Shown one piece after another: positions 10,830-21,973 of a stretch of DNA of 64,000 nt (position 1 is the stretch's first letter; every line of letters begins with the position of its first letter). The translations under genes were made by a program, and so were the position numbers. Location: contig NC_080672.1 of NCBI RefSeq assembly GCF_030247195.1, forward strand, positions 86,015,113 to 86,079,112. Reading direction: 5' to 3'. This DNA comes from Topomyia yanbarensis (lineage: Eukaryota; Arthropoda; Insecta; Diptera; Culicidae). The notes beneath the pieces are model-generated. The model did not search any database and was not told the DNA's origin. It saw nothing but the letters and a program-made list of their open reading frames with translations.

Positions 10830-11814
10830 CCTCAGTCGTCTCACATTGCGATTTCCTACCCTGCATCTCCCGTCTCAGCGCTTCGATGAACTCTCGGCAT
10901 CCGCCGGGAGCCCCGATATCGATGTCCATTCTGTCCACTAGCCAGCGATCCTTCCGATACTTTGGATGAGGCAGGGGGGATAGTGTCCAATTGCAGCACG
11001 GCGTTACGGGATTCACGTGAAACACATGTCGGTTCTCCCGGTCAGCTATCGGCGTTTGCTCTCTGGATATCACCCGCATTCTTTGATCCAGCAGTACCCG
11101 AAACTGAGTCAGCTGATGGAAATCGATGCATTCCTGGGTGCGCGAGATCATCCACAACATCGGATGGCTTCTGGATTCCGACTTGGTCGATCCCCAGTAG
11201 AGAAAATAGTCATTGGTGAATATGTGAAACAGATTGACGACTGGAAAGGGTGTCAGTTTAATAACCACATCGGGGAAGGCAACATCCTTCAAGTTTGAAA
11301 GCACTGGGTCAAGAAACGTGTTCGGCGAAGATTTCAGGGCAAAAAAATAAACAAGACAGAGCACACCGCCGACGTGTTTCAGAGCTTCATCCAGAGCCTC
11401 GTACTGGCTGTTGAAGTGAACTACGTGCATCTCTAACGGCAGCGGAGCCCCGTCGATTGTATGCAGGCTACCTTCCGCGGCCGTATTTCCCCAGTGGAAG
11501 TGAATCTGTGCAAACACGTACCGACCATCCAGGGAGCCTCCTTTTATCGAAGGGTGTTCGTCATCCGCATACTTGGCAGTGAGGATGACCGTGTCACCGG
11601 TGTTGGTCAGTTTGATTTTCACTGGAAGTAGCTCGTAGTTTTGCCACTCTAGAGCAGGCAGTTCAAGCTGTTCGGTGTTGTTTACGTTGATATCGATTGG
11701 AGAAGGAAGAACCGCTTCTTCGTCAGCTATGGCTGACACTATGTTGGATACATCTTTGCTGATGTCGGATTCAGTATCAAGGGTTACTTCCAGCGGGATG
11801 TTTTTTTCAGCCAT
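10825..11814 (-). CDS. Carbonic-anhydrase-family protein, probably weak or non-catalytic
   Basis: Single 329-codon frame with an alpha-carbonic-anhydrase fold: SPIDI at 38-42, KGGSLDGRY at 91-99, zinc ligands H105 and H107 (IHFHWG) and H130 (EMHVVHFN), all conserved. By-eye alignment to human CA II indicates changes at the other catalytic sites: the Glu106 position is Leu117 (GSLHT), the His64 proton-shuttle position is Asp74, and the Thr199 loop (SLTTPP in active enzymes) is replaced by unrelated residues at 209-219. There is no signal peptide, and the usual N-terminal HW segment is missing. The start at 11814 is preceded by an A-rich context. No introns, so a retrocopy or an intronless paralogue is possible. 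An active enzyme would hydrate CO2; this one may only bind zinc or act as a related protein. Confidence 0.85.
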   Translation of the reverse strand: MAEKNIPLEVTLDTESDISKDVSNIVSAIADEEAVLPSPIDINVNNTEQLELPALEWQNYELLPVKIKLTNTGDTVILTAKYADDEHPSIKGGSLDGRYVFAQIHFHWGNTAAEGSLHTIDGAPLPLEMHVVHFNSQYEALDEALKHVGGVLCLVYFFALKSSPNTFLDPVLSNLKDVAFPDVVIKLTPFPVVNLFHIFTNDYFLYWGSTKSESRSHPMLWMISRTQECIDFHQLTQFRVLLDQRMRVISREQTPIADRENRHVFHVNPVTPCCNWTLSPLPHPKYRKDRWLVDRMDIDIGAPGGCREFIEALRREMQGRKSQCETTEE

Positions 11815-12329
11815 TTGCGAAATAATAAAGCTTAAAAAATGCCGTGGTGACCTCCAGGGCTCCTGTGATTGATTGATTGCAAAGCTATCTGTAACATTGA
11901 GAGATTCTCTTGGATTACTACAATTATTGAAATTTTTTTTTATTGATGCCGACTTGTTTAAAATTTTAATATTGGAGGTTAATTATCTGATCATTCTATT
12001 GAGAACCTACTGTTTGAAACATCTTGGAGGCTTTTGGTAAATTGTGGGAATATGACTGATCTCTTATGGCTTTATCGTTTTTGACAGTGCACTTCACCGG
12101 TGTAGTCAAACCTGAGTTCAATCAGTCTATCTCTTTTTTGCACTACATGGGTGTGTCACCAGGTAAAAACGAAAACGCTATTAGTGAGAATCCTCTAGTT
12201 GACAAATTATATCAGTAGCAAAAAAAATCTACCTAAAAACACCTACATAGAAACTGACGAAAAATGGCGTTTTCCGTTTGTCTCTAGCAGGCCAGGATCG
12301 TTTTTCGTGAGTATTGGATTTTTTGCCTT
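11815..12329. other. 5' flank of the carbonic-anhydrase-like gene; no other gene
   Basis: AT-rich. No TATA/initiator pair at convincing spacing was found upstream of the start. Confidence 0.4.
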
Positions 12330-12358
12330 TCTTATATAGAAAGGTTATGCAACCCCGA
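12330..12358 (+). repeat. Fragment of the dispersed TTTTTGCCTTTCT repeat
   Basis: 'ttttgcctttcttatatagaaaggttatgcaa' is the opening dyad of the repeat family also found at 40027, 45462 and 52743. It ends abruptly where R1-like 3' UTR sequence begins. Confidence 0.6.
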
Positions 12359-12775
12359 TCCGTTAAAACCACTGCTCTGTCCCGAAACTTAATTGCTCCC
12401 GGGTACTACCTTACGGCAATACGTTGGGGAAATGCCTACTCCGACGGAGAATTCCCCGGCGAGAGACGTTCTCCCGAAACCGATCTAACCAACTAGGTCA
12501 GTTCGGTGATTCCGGTGGAGCAGGGTGTCCGGTTCGTTGGTGCCCCGACGACCCGCTACTGGTGGTGTCCAATGATGGTCTACTCTAGTCCCGGGCGGTG
12601 AATCTAACTTACTCCGAAATAAGTTCTTCCGATCCGATTCTTCTTTGGTTTTAGTTCCACAATTTCTTGAGCCCTTTGTCTCCCTCTCGTTCCATTTCGC
12701 TCAACTTCCCCCATGAACCATTTAGCTCCCGCCAGTACTTGTTTGCGAGCTACTCGGTCTAGTCCCCGACGATGC
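12359..12775 (-). repeat. 3' UTR units of R1-like copy 3
   Basis: Reverse complement of the units at 6340-7300: 'cgggtcgtcggggcacc' and 'gtcggagtagg' occur on the minus strand, about two units long. It lies immediately 3' of the copy 3 ORF2 tail. Confidence 0.6.
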
Positions 12776-15290
12776 TTACTCCGACGGAGAGGCTCTCGCG
12801 AAGCCGAGCGGTAGATTTCTCGAAACAGGATTTGTGGCTTCTTGTTTGTCCCTTCGCCACTTCCTCTGCAGCTCGGACAGTATGTTCGCAACCAATCTGT
12901 TGACAACGTCCGAGGTATGCTCGCCGTGGCACATCTCTTCTACAATATTGTCAACTGTCACACCAGGAATATCCCTATGAGCTTCTTCGAACCTAGGGCA
13001 TTCGAAGACCACGTGTTCCGGTATCTCCTGCACGTTCGCACACTCCGGGCAAAGGGGTGACGTAGCATGTCCAAACCGATGCAAGTATTTCCGGAAACAT
13101 CCGTGCCCGGACAAAAACTGCGTCAAATGGAAGTTCAGCTCTCCATGCTTTCTATGAACCCAAGCCGATACATTTGGGATGAGTCGGTGGGTCCATCTTC
13201 CATTCTCCGCATTGTCCCACCCCTGCTGCCATTTAGCCAACGAGTCCGCTCGGACCAGTCTCCTTGCGTTTCGTGCATTTCTCCGCTGGTAGCATTCCAC
13301 GTCCTCCGCCAGGGTGATGCAGATAAGGATCATCCCGGCGATAACGCATACTACCTCCGACGATATTGTTCTGTAGGCTCTCGCGACTCGTACGGCCATC
13401 AGCCGGAATGTCCTGCTCAACTTTTCACGGTTCCGCTTGGTTTTCAGCGCAGCACCTCAGGCAGGAATCCGATATCGGAGTACGGATGACGAAACAGTAG
13501 ATAGCAGACGTCTCGTGCTACTTCTCGGGCCGCCGACGTTTGGCATGATTCTCGCTATTGCGTTCGTTGCCTTCGCCGACTTTTCGCAGGCGTAGTCGAC
13601 GTGGTTGTTGGAGCTCAACCGGTCGTCGATTATCACTCCCAAATGCTTCAGTGGGCGCTTCGATGCCATCACGTGCCCTCCGACGTCAATCTGCATCCGC
13701 TGAACCGCTTTGTAGTTGCTGACCAACAACACTTCCGTCTTGTGGTAGGCTGTTTGCAGTTTGACCCCGTTCATCCAGCTCTCGATCGCGTCTAATGTCT
13801 CCGTCACCTACAGCTCCACTGCTTCAAGCGTCTTACCCATCACCGTTAGTGACACGTCGTTCGCGAAACCCACGATTTTCACTTTCTTGGGCAACCGCAA
13901 TGCTAGGACTCCATCGTACATCCCATTTCAAAGAGTTGGACCGATAATGGAGCCCTGAGGAATATCCGATGAGACTCGCATTGACTTCTGACCTTCGTTC
14001 GTCTCGTACAGTAGCACTCTTCTCTGGAAGTGTCTCTTCAGGATCTGGCATAGATATTCGGGAACCCTCATTCTGTGAAGCGCTGCAGCAATGGCTTCTC
14101 AGCATTCTGTGGAATGTTGTATGCATTCTTCATATTTTTAGTGGACCATAGTGCAGTATCGATTTCCTCTTCGTCTCTGTTTAGATGCCTTCTCGAGCAC
14201 TGTCCGAATTGCCTCCACTGTCGATACTCCTTTGCAAAATCCGAACTGCAATGCATCTTGAAAAGTCCACGCTTACCATCCGTGCATTTTATCAGCCTAT
14301 TAAAAATGATTCTTTCCAGGAGTTTTCCGAATGTTACGAGCAGTCGCACGGGTCTATACGAGACCGGATCGCCCGGTAGTTTCACTGGCTTCGGCTACAA
14401 TACCGGATTCAGTATCTTCCACATTTCGGGGAAGTTTCAAACACTTATAGCCCCATTCTGAGCATGTCCGGATATGCCAGGATTGCAGCTTTCAGCACCA
14501 CGTTCCGTGTTCGATGCGGACTTGGGCTTTCTTTGAGTTCAGGCGCTTCGTTGCTTCTGCGAACTCATCGTTGATCACTTACCGATCGACCGTGTTTACT
14601 CCTTCTTCTTCGCCGTACGGTGTCGGTTGCCATATAGTTGGACAGTGTTGTCGAGAAGATACTCAACGATTATATTCCGCTTACTCGGGGACTTTTCGGC
14701 TGGCGTCAACGAGCCCTTCATTTTTGCCATCACGACTCGGTACGCGTCGCCCCAGGGATCGGCGTCTACTTCTCGGCACAGATCCTTGTAGCAATCTGAC
14801 TTGGTAAGCTTGATCTCCTTTTTTGAAGCGACCCTAGCTTCCCGAAACGCTTTCTTGCACTCTTCTCTATCTGGCTCCCATATTGCTCTCTGAGCCCGCC
14901 TTCTGGCTCTAAGACAAATAGCGCGTAGCGTACTAAGCATTTCGCTCCACCAGTAAACGGAACGCCGTCTGTTGCGTGGTTCCAGTATTCGCGGCATTAT
15001 GGTGCTACGAGCCTTCAAAATACTTCTTGTTATATCAGTTGCATACATGTTCTCCCCTAAACACCCCAGGCGTTGAAGTCACTTTCAATGACTACCGACT
15101 TTCGACCGATCAACTGCTCGGTTAACTGTTTCAGCATTGGACTGAACTGCTTCTCTGTACACCTTGGGGAAGCGTAATAGCTGCATACGAATACGCCGTT
15201 GATTTTGGTGATCACGAAGTCTTCGTATGAGCGTTATGCCACTTCTTGAATGGGGAATCTGCCCATAACTTGTATCATAGCCTTTCCCGA
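12776..15290 (-). pseudogene. R1-like non-LTR retrotransposon ORF2 (copy 3), decayed
   Basis: Reading the minus strand from 15290: tail of the endonuclease (FVCSYY, then SDFNAW where GDFNAW is expected), linker 15048-14596 (WWSEM, PWGDAYRVVMAKMKG), RT middle 14385-14068 (YRPVRLLVTFGKLLER), catalytic block near 13885-13870 reading FAND instead of F/YADD, thumb 13807-13457, and the His/Cys-rich tail 13420-12776 (FLSGHGCFRKYL, LCPEC). A stop lies at about 13805 and there are several frame changes. Same family as copies 1 and 2 but in the opposite orientation. The endonuclease is truncated upstream of GDFNAW, where CR1-like sequence begins. Confidence 0.85.
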
Positions 15291-15340
15291 TTTATCGCGT
15301 TTCATGGAAGCTTCCTGAGAGCGAATCGCACGAAACATCT

Positions 15341-17660
15341 TTATACACGCTCTAATCGGTCACTTTGAACGGCATGATATGGCGCCCAACCTTGTACCGC
15401 GTACTTCAAAACACTTCTAATCAAGGCACAGTAATGAGACTTTAGTGCGTAGAAATCGTCGAAGTCTGCAATGTTCCGATTTAGAAAGCCTAGCATTCCA
15501 AAAGCTTCGGCGATTGTTTCAGTAATATGGTCGGAAAATCTCAGCTTACAAGCAAAGTGTACTCCCAGGTCACGAATAGAATCGACTCTTTCCATAACTC
15601 GTCCTTGTAGGCGATATCCATAGCGGTATAGAGTTTGCAAACGTCCGAAACTTATCACATTGCATTTTTTAACAGTAACTTCCATGCCGTTAAGCATACA
15701 CCGTTATTGTACCATGCAGATGTCTTCTTGAAGTACTATAGAGTCGAGTACCGTAACTATGGTACGGAAAACTTTAAAATCATCAGCGATCATCAGTTTT
15801 CCTGACTTGATACGACTGCAGAGATAATTAATGAATAAGATAAAAATGAGAGGACCTAGATGACTGCCTTGCGGGACGCCGCTGGGTACATTAAATATGC
15901 TTGACCCGGTGTTATTTATCCAAGCAAATGCGGACCGATCAGAGAGATAGGACTGCAACCCATTAGTAAGCCAAGCTGGAAATCCTAGTCGCTGTAGTTT
16001 CCGGATTGCAATATTGTGAGGTACTCTGTCGAAAGCATTTGAAAAGTCTATATAAATTAAATCCACCTGCTGGCGATTCTCGATGACAGGAAACAACAAA
16101 GAAGCATAAGCCATTAGGTTAGATGTAGTAGATCGATTCATGACGAATCCATGCAGATATTCCGAGATTAAGTGATAAGCAGAAGCATTGTAGACTAACT
16201 TTTCGAAGACTTTAGCAAGACAGTTTAGAAGTGAGATACCTCTATAACTCGCGACGCTGTGAATGTTTCCAGCTTTATGCATAGGAACGATGGCTGCTTC
16301 TTTCCATGCGGCAAGAAAAATTCTTTCGGTTAGCGAACGATTGAAGATGAAGCACACCGGAAGAGTTAGCGCTTTTTATCAACAGAGGCGATAGGCGATC
16401 TGGACAAGATCCTTTTGACGTATCAACGGCAGCCAGAACATTCGAGACGTCGGCCTCACTAATAACCAGGCGAGGTAGATTTATGTTTTACGATGGCAGC
16501 GTTGCTAAATACTCTTCCGAAGGGGCAATGCACACATCACGAATGAAATCAGCGAATTGATTCACGGCATGAGCTGGGGAGCAGGATGAGCTGTTTCCTA
16601 GAAAAACTACAGGTTGTGTAGTGCCAGAACGTTTTCTGCTATTCACGAAGGACCAAAACGTTGCTGGGTGGTCACGGGAACTAGCGTCGTTTCTGGCGGT
16701 TTCGTACTGCTGTTCGATTTGACGAAGTGTTATTTTGTTAGCGTCGGATTTATGGCGGAAATATCGTTTGCGATGTTTTCATAGAGTGTTTCGTAAGCGG
16801 TGAATTTCAGGGTTCCACCACGGGTGCTTGTGGTTCATTCTCTACTTGATGCGTTTCACTGGAACATTGTGGCGGAGTATTTCATAGATAACGCAGTAGA
16901 ACAGTCTCGTCTAGCTCATTGCAGCACATTAAGTCACTTCAATCGACAGCAGCAATCAATGCGGAGATTTCGTCAAGGTTGCAACGATTAAAATCAAAAT
17001 TAAGGTCGTCAATCGACTGTAAAAAATCTTCTCCTGCGTTTGGAGGTTCAAGCAGCTCAACTACATCTAGGTTGTTTACGAACGTAAGAACGAGTATCCT
17101 TCCGTTCACGTTCGTAAGTGAGCAGATCTGGTACAGACTGGTTGCAATCATAGACTCCGTGACAGCTTCTTCTTGTTCTGACGAGGCGTTAAGAGGTAAT
17201 TAGCATTTAAAATCACTGCCAAGCGACCACTGAAGCCGAGGAAGATTGTAATCACCGATGATGATAACACTGTCGGAGCGGCTGGCTTTGTCCAAAATAT
17301 TATAAACGGAATTGGCGTGCGCTTTGTACAACGCTGGGTCGCTATTTAGCCTCAGGTATATACAACAAATAAAGAACGACTGATGCAGAAGGTTAATACG
17401 TACTGCGATTTGCTTCAAATTTTCAACGCCGCTTAAGCACAGCAGAGAACCTGCAACGCTATGAGGACGCCTCCACCACGGAGCAGATGGCTAGATGCTG
17501 GGTTGCGATCACATCGGTATATTACATAGTCCTGCGAGAGTTCTGAATTGAATACATCATCGCGCTGCCATGTCTCGGTCAGAAGAATGACGTCGTAGTC
17601 GCTGGAGGAGAGTACCAGCGAAAAAGCTTACGTTTTCGCTCTCATACCCCTCACGTCCTT
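15341..17660 (-). pseudogene. CR1-like non-LTR retrotransposon ORF2 (endonuclease + RT), decayed
   Basis: From 17660 downwards: endonuclease start with VILLTETW and RGGGVLIA, then 17418-17200 with YLRLNSDPALYK and the GDYNLP active-site strand. The linker (about 17150-16380) has frame breaks. The RT at 16357-15704 has YIDFSNAFDRVPH, PSGVPQGSHLGPL and the catalytic box IADD (Y/FADD expected). The thumb at 15697-15341 has GVHFACKLRFSDHI. CR1/Q elements carry this pair of enzymes for target-primed reverse transcription. Several stops make it inactive. Confidence 0.85.
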
Positions 17661-18919
17661 ATAGCACACAGAGAGAAACTGGTCGTGACGTGTGTCCGGT
17701 TGGGGAGCAGGTGCAGCAGGAGCTGTCGGTGCTGGAGCGGACTCGTTTGTCGATGTATCACTTTTATTGTCAACATTAGCTGAAAGGCGATTCGCAAACG
17801 ACGGTCGACAAATTCTCGGAATGACAAACCGTTAGGCCATGATCAGGGCCGGCGGAAAGCGTGGGTAGTATCGGTAGTACTACCCACTCGAAAATAACCG
17901 AGTGAGTAATTACCCACTCGAAATGTTGAACCATTTTAAAAAATTTAGATGTGCAACGCATGTATATCGCACTACACACATTTGAAAACATCGATATACC
18001 ACAAATCCATTTGCATAAACGAACGTGATTTAATGTAAATGTAATGTAAGCGTGTGCATTGCGAAAAGGGAAAAAATACTTACTAATGGACCCCTCACCC
18101 TATGCTTTCTACCCACTCGGGCGTAAAGTGTTTCGCCGCCCCTGGCCATGATGAAGGATCCAAAGCTTGACTTCGTACTGCAGGAACCAAACCGACTTTG
18201 AAGGACACGAAAGACATACGAGAAACATCTTGTCCCTTGGGAATTAGACGGACAACATCTGCGGGTTCTATTGTAGATAGGCATCTGGATACGATTTTCT
18301 GCACTTCGTCGTCGCTGGTCAAAGGATTTATTAGACCAGACAAGTATAGCCAGAACTTCCTTAATGCTGTCGCTGACACGAATACGATAGATGGAACTGA
18401 CAAGTCGCTCAAATCAACTGACTTCGTTCCAAGATCGACAACAGCCTGCATGCTCGGGTTCTACTTGACGACGTTTTACACTAATTCGAGGCCACATTGG
18501 AATGTTCGACCGATTAGAACTATCGAGAGATGAGATCGCTTGTGGTACATTCGACGGAAGGTTATCGATTTTCTTGCTCAAATCCGACACGACAATCGAA
18601 AGCTGCTGAAGCTGGGCTGGCAAATCAGATTGATTCGAATTTGGTGATTGAAAACATTGTTGAGAATCCGCAATATAGGAGCAAATGCTACGTCCTTTCA
18701 GTTTGTCTCTGCAAGTAGGACAAATAAACATCGCTTTACCCTGAGCGAATGCTCCCTTGCACCCGCGAGTGTTGAAACCACAGCACTGCTGGTTGATGTG
18801 ATAAAACGTCCAGCCAAATGCCCACCGTATCGGCTCAAGATCGTGTATATCCAACTTACGTTGTCCACATTGCTTTTTTTCATTCCGCTTTGCTCCAGGT
18901 ACGATTGCAGCAGATGCAT
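17661..18919 (-). pseudogene. CR1-like ORF1 with PHD-type zinc finger, interrupted by a MITE
   Basis: Minus strand, upstream of ORF2. The N-terminal part (18854-18414) has a Cys/His cluster ending GCKGAFAQGKAMFICPTC, a PHD-like finger common in insect CR1 ORF1 proteins, followed by a short coiled-coil-like segment. The C-terminal RNA-binding-like domain (18451-18095) contains FWLYLSGLINPLTSDDEV and SFVSFKVGL. At SSWP the frame enters the hAT MITE (17844-18144) and resumes on its far side with NGLSFREFV, so the MITE landed inside a once-continuous ORF1. Frameshifts also separate the finger from the C-terminal domain. Confidence 0.8.
17844..18144. mobile_element. hAT-type MITE, 301 bp, nested in CR1 ORF1
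   Basis: Ends CAGGGCCGGCGGAAA and, in reverse complement, CAGGGGCGGCGAAAC, with GTGGGTAG further in on both sides. It is flanked by a perfect 8-bp duplication, GCCATGAT, at 17836-17843 and 18145-18152. An internal 10-bp inverted repeat, GTGGGTAGTA, lies at 17861-17870 / 17878-17887. No coding capacity. CAGGG(G)CGG ends plus an 8-bp duplication are typical of hAT elements. Confidence 0.9.
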
Positions 18920-19172
18920 ATGAAACTATTATCTCAATGGAAAAAATCGCAGTCGTCGAATTCGCACTTCAGAGGATTCAGTGAATGAGATTTAGATGGC
19001 GCTGCAAGCGATAAATGGAATATATGGAAGATAATTTTATGGGTCCATTTACAAAGTGATGTAAATAATACTATCACAATTGGAAAAAAATAATCATTAT
19101 TATTCCAACAGTTTCACACACTAATTTTGCCAACTAACACATCACCTGACAGGAGGATCCCTCGGTGAATAA
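18920..19172. other. Spacer, no gene
   Basis: AT-rich; separates the CR1 5' end from the long-inverted-repeat element. Contains the TAA target copy at 19170-19172. Confidence 0.4.
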
Positions 19173-21970
19173 CACTAGTTTACAAAATAAAAATAAAAAT
19201 CTGAACTTCAATATTCGAACACCTTTTCTGATGTAAAATTGCGTACTGAATCCGAAAATGAGGTTCAAAAAATTTACAGTGGAACAGTTTTCGAATTACA
19301 GTGAAAAAATGAATTTCACCTTCAAAATTAAAAGTACGTGCAGTAAACTCCAAATATCTTCGGTTATAGTGCATCGTAATGAAATATTATTATGTTGAAT
19401 TAAAGGTAATTGAACGCACTTTCGACCGTTAGAACATTTTGTTTTAAAACGACTAGTGGTTCTGACGTCATTTACGAATATTTTGGACTTTTTTTAATTT
19501 TTCCTCATTTTTTGAAGAAAAATGAGCGTGTGATCAATATTTTCGGCAAGATAAAGCAATCCTAAAAATTATATTTTTATGGGAAATTAAAATCTGCTTA
19601 TAACCAATGAAAATAAGCACTTTTTGGTTTGAATCCGATGAAAATTGCGAAAGTTATTCAATTTTTTGTAAAATGGCAATTTTTGTGTTTCCGTCTCGAT
19701 TCCAATTTTTCCTAGGGCTTGTTTAATAATATATGAGGGACTCTCGATCAGAATTCTGTTAAACAAGTAAATGGAAGAATTTTGAAAGAATTTAATGTGG
19801 GGAACTCGTTTATCGAAATGATTAAAGACTTCTGATAACAATAATTTCAGCATCAATGAAATTATAAGTCATCGAATGATTGGTATGCAATACTGCGTGT
19901 AATATTACAAGTGTAGGGGAGACCGGGGCTAGTTGGCGGTGTTTTCAGTTTTCATTTTTTACCGCTTTGATTTTGGTAGCTCTTACAAAATAGAACACGT
20001 TGCATGAAAGGGTATACTGTTGGCAACATCTCTGAATTTTCTTAAATTGTTTGATACGCTGTCTTCTTTTCTAGAGACAAAAATATGTGACGCGGAAAAG
20101 CCGCCAACTTACCCCAGCCTCGGGGTAAGTTGGCGGTAAGTATGGGGTAAGTTGGCGGAGTGCCAGAAAATAAGCGATCCAATGGAAATACAATTAAACT
20201 GTATAGTATTCGACACTTTTCATTATATTTCAGTCTCAATACCCCGCCATTTGGACTTCGACGCGTACTCCATATTCAAAAGCAAATTTTCGAAATTCTT
20301 CAGGCGATTGGCTGAAATAATTGTCCCCTGCGTTGACGAGAGGCACAAGAAAAAGTTTCTCGTACTTTGGAGTGAATTCCAGAAATAAAAATATATAATG
20401 ACTATTTTTGCACTTGCCAACTTGCCCCGTGTGCGTTACCGTCAACTTACCCCAACCCCATATTTTATAAAAAAGGATTTAAAAAATTACTTTTGGGTAT
20501 GAATAGGTGTAACATCTATACGGATGCTGAAAGCTCTTTTCGCGCACTACCGAAAAGTATAATCGTTCGGGGAAAAGATTGAAAGCCACCTTAAATAACA
20601 CAAAATGTTTAAAATTAAGAAAATTTACAGAGTTTGCTCAAAAATACAATATCGCCCACAGCTTCTACAAAACATAATGTTTCACATTACTTGAGGTATA
20701 CAACGAGAGACAGCGTTTTATGTCTAATAGAAACGGAGAAAACGGGGTTCCGCCAACTTACCCTAACCGCCAACTAGCCCCGGGCTCCCCTATTACATAA
20801 AATAACACTCTTATGATACAAAATTCGTTGTAAACTAAACCCGCACGCGTTATAAAATTCGTATTTTGAAAGCTGCTGGCTGCTCAACTAAGTTTTGTAC
20901 AATGTTAATACAAATTATACGAATCCGTAGAAATATGTGATACTACATACGTTAAGTAACCACTACAGTAAAATCGGTACATCGTAGAAGCCAATGTTAA
21001 TCCAATATGATTTAAAATTATATACTTCTAGACGTTTTAATAACGTAAAATAAATTGTTAGTAGAACAAAACGTGACAAAATAGGTGGATAAGTCATCTT
21101 TCGTTAAGCTAGTGACCGAATTTAGCATTTTGCACCGTGATAAGCTTCCGATGTGTGTATTGTGTAGCATGCAGTTTATAACGTTTTTCTACATATACGA
21201 TTCTGTATGACACATGTAAATATTATGCGTATTATTAATGCAAAATTTTTGATGACATTACTCCACTGAGCCTGAAATTATTGTTATCAGAAGTCCTTAA
21301 TCATTTAGATAAACGAGTTCGAGTATTACCTTACATTAAATTCTTTCAAAATTCTTCCATTTACTTGTTTAACAGAATTCTGGCGGAGACTCCCGCATAT
21401 ATTATTAAACAAGCCCTAGAAAAAATTGGAATCGAGACGGTTCAATTGGTTGACCCAGAGAAACACAAAAAATACCATTTTACAAAAAATTTAATAACTT
21501 TCGCTATTTTCATCGGATTCAAACTAACAAGTGCTTATTTTCATTGGTTTTCAGCAGGCTTTAATTTACCATAAAAATATAATTTTTAGGATTGCTTTAT
21601 CTTGCCAAAAATATTGACCACATGCTCATTTTTCTTCAAAAAATGACGAAAAATTAATAAAAAAGTTCAATGGATTCGTAAATAACATCATAACCAGTAA
21701 TCGCACTAAAACAACATGTTCCAACGATCTAAAGTGCATTCAATTACCTTTAATTCAACATAATAATATTTCATATCAATACACTACAACCGAAGATATT
21801 TGGATTTTACTAAACGTACTTTTAATTTTAAAGGTAAAATTCATTTTTTCACCGTAACTCGAAAACTGTTCTACTGCAAATTTTTTGGACCTCATTTTCG
21901 GATTTAGCACACGATTTTACATTGAAAATGACCACTAGCTTATTTAGTTCAGAAATGGTGTAAACTAGTG
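19173..21970. mobile_element. Long-terminal-inverted-repeat (foldback-like) DNA element, 2.8 kb
   Basis: Left arm 19173-~19850 and right arm ~21276-21970 are inverted copies of each other, about 680-695 bp, similar throughout by eye. Termini are perfect for 11 bp: CACTAGTTTAC at the left, GTAAACTAGTG at the right. A TAA occurs on both outer sides (19170-19172, 21971-21973), consistent with a 3-bp target duplication. Both arms hold a related frame read outward from the core (minus 19856-19587, plus 21281-21574) with IKFFQNSSIYLFNRIL in common; it has no motif I know and may be chance plus shared descent. The right arm has a ~23-bp insertion relative to the left. The core holds a nested MITE. 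TWA duplications occur in PIF/Harbinger, but no transposase is present to confirm. Confidence 0.85.
19916..20790. mobile_element. Nested 875-bp MITE with TA duplication
   Basis: Termini GGGGAGACCGGGGCTAGT and, in reverse complement, GGGGAGCCCGGGGCTAGT extend to about 25 matching bases, with TA on both sides (19914-19915, 20791-20792). Short GGGGTAAGTTGGCGG-like blocks recur inside in both orientations (20107-20160, 20417-20460, 20750-20770). TA duplication suggests a Tc1/mariner-pogo-type mobiliser. Small frames inside (20152-20388 plus, 20420-20223 minus) are unrecognised and not called. Confidence 0.8.
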
Positions 21971-21973
21971 TAA

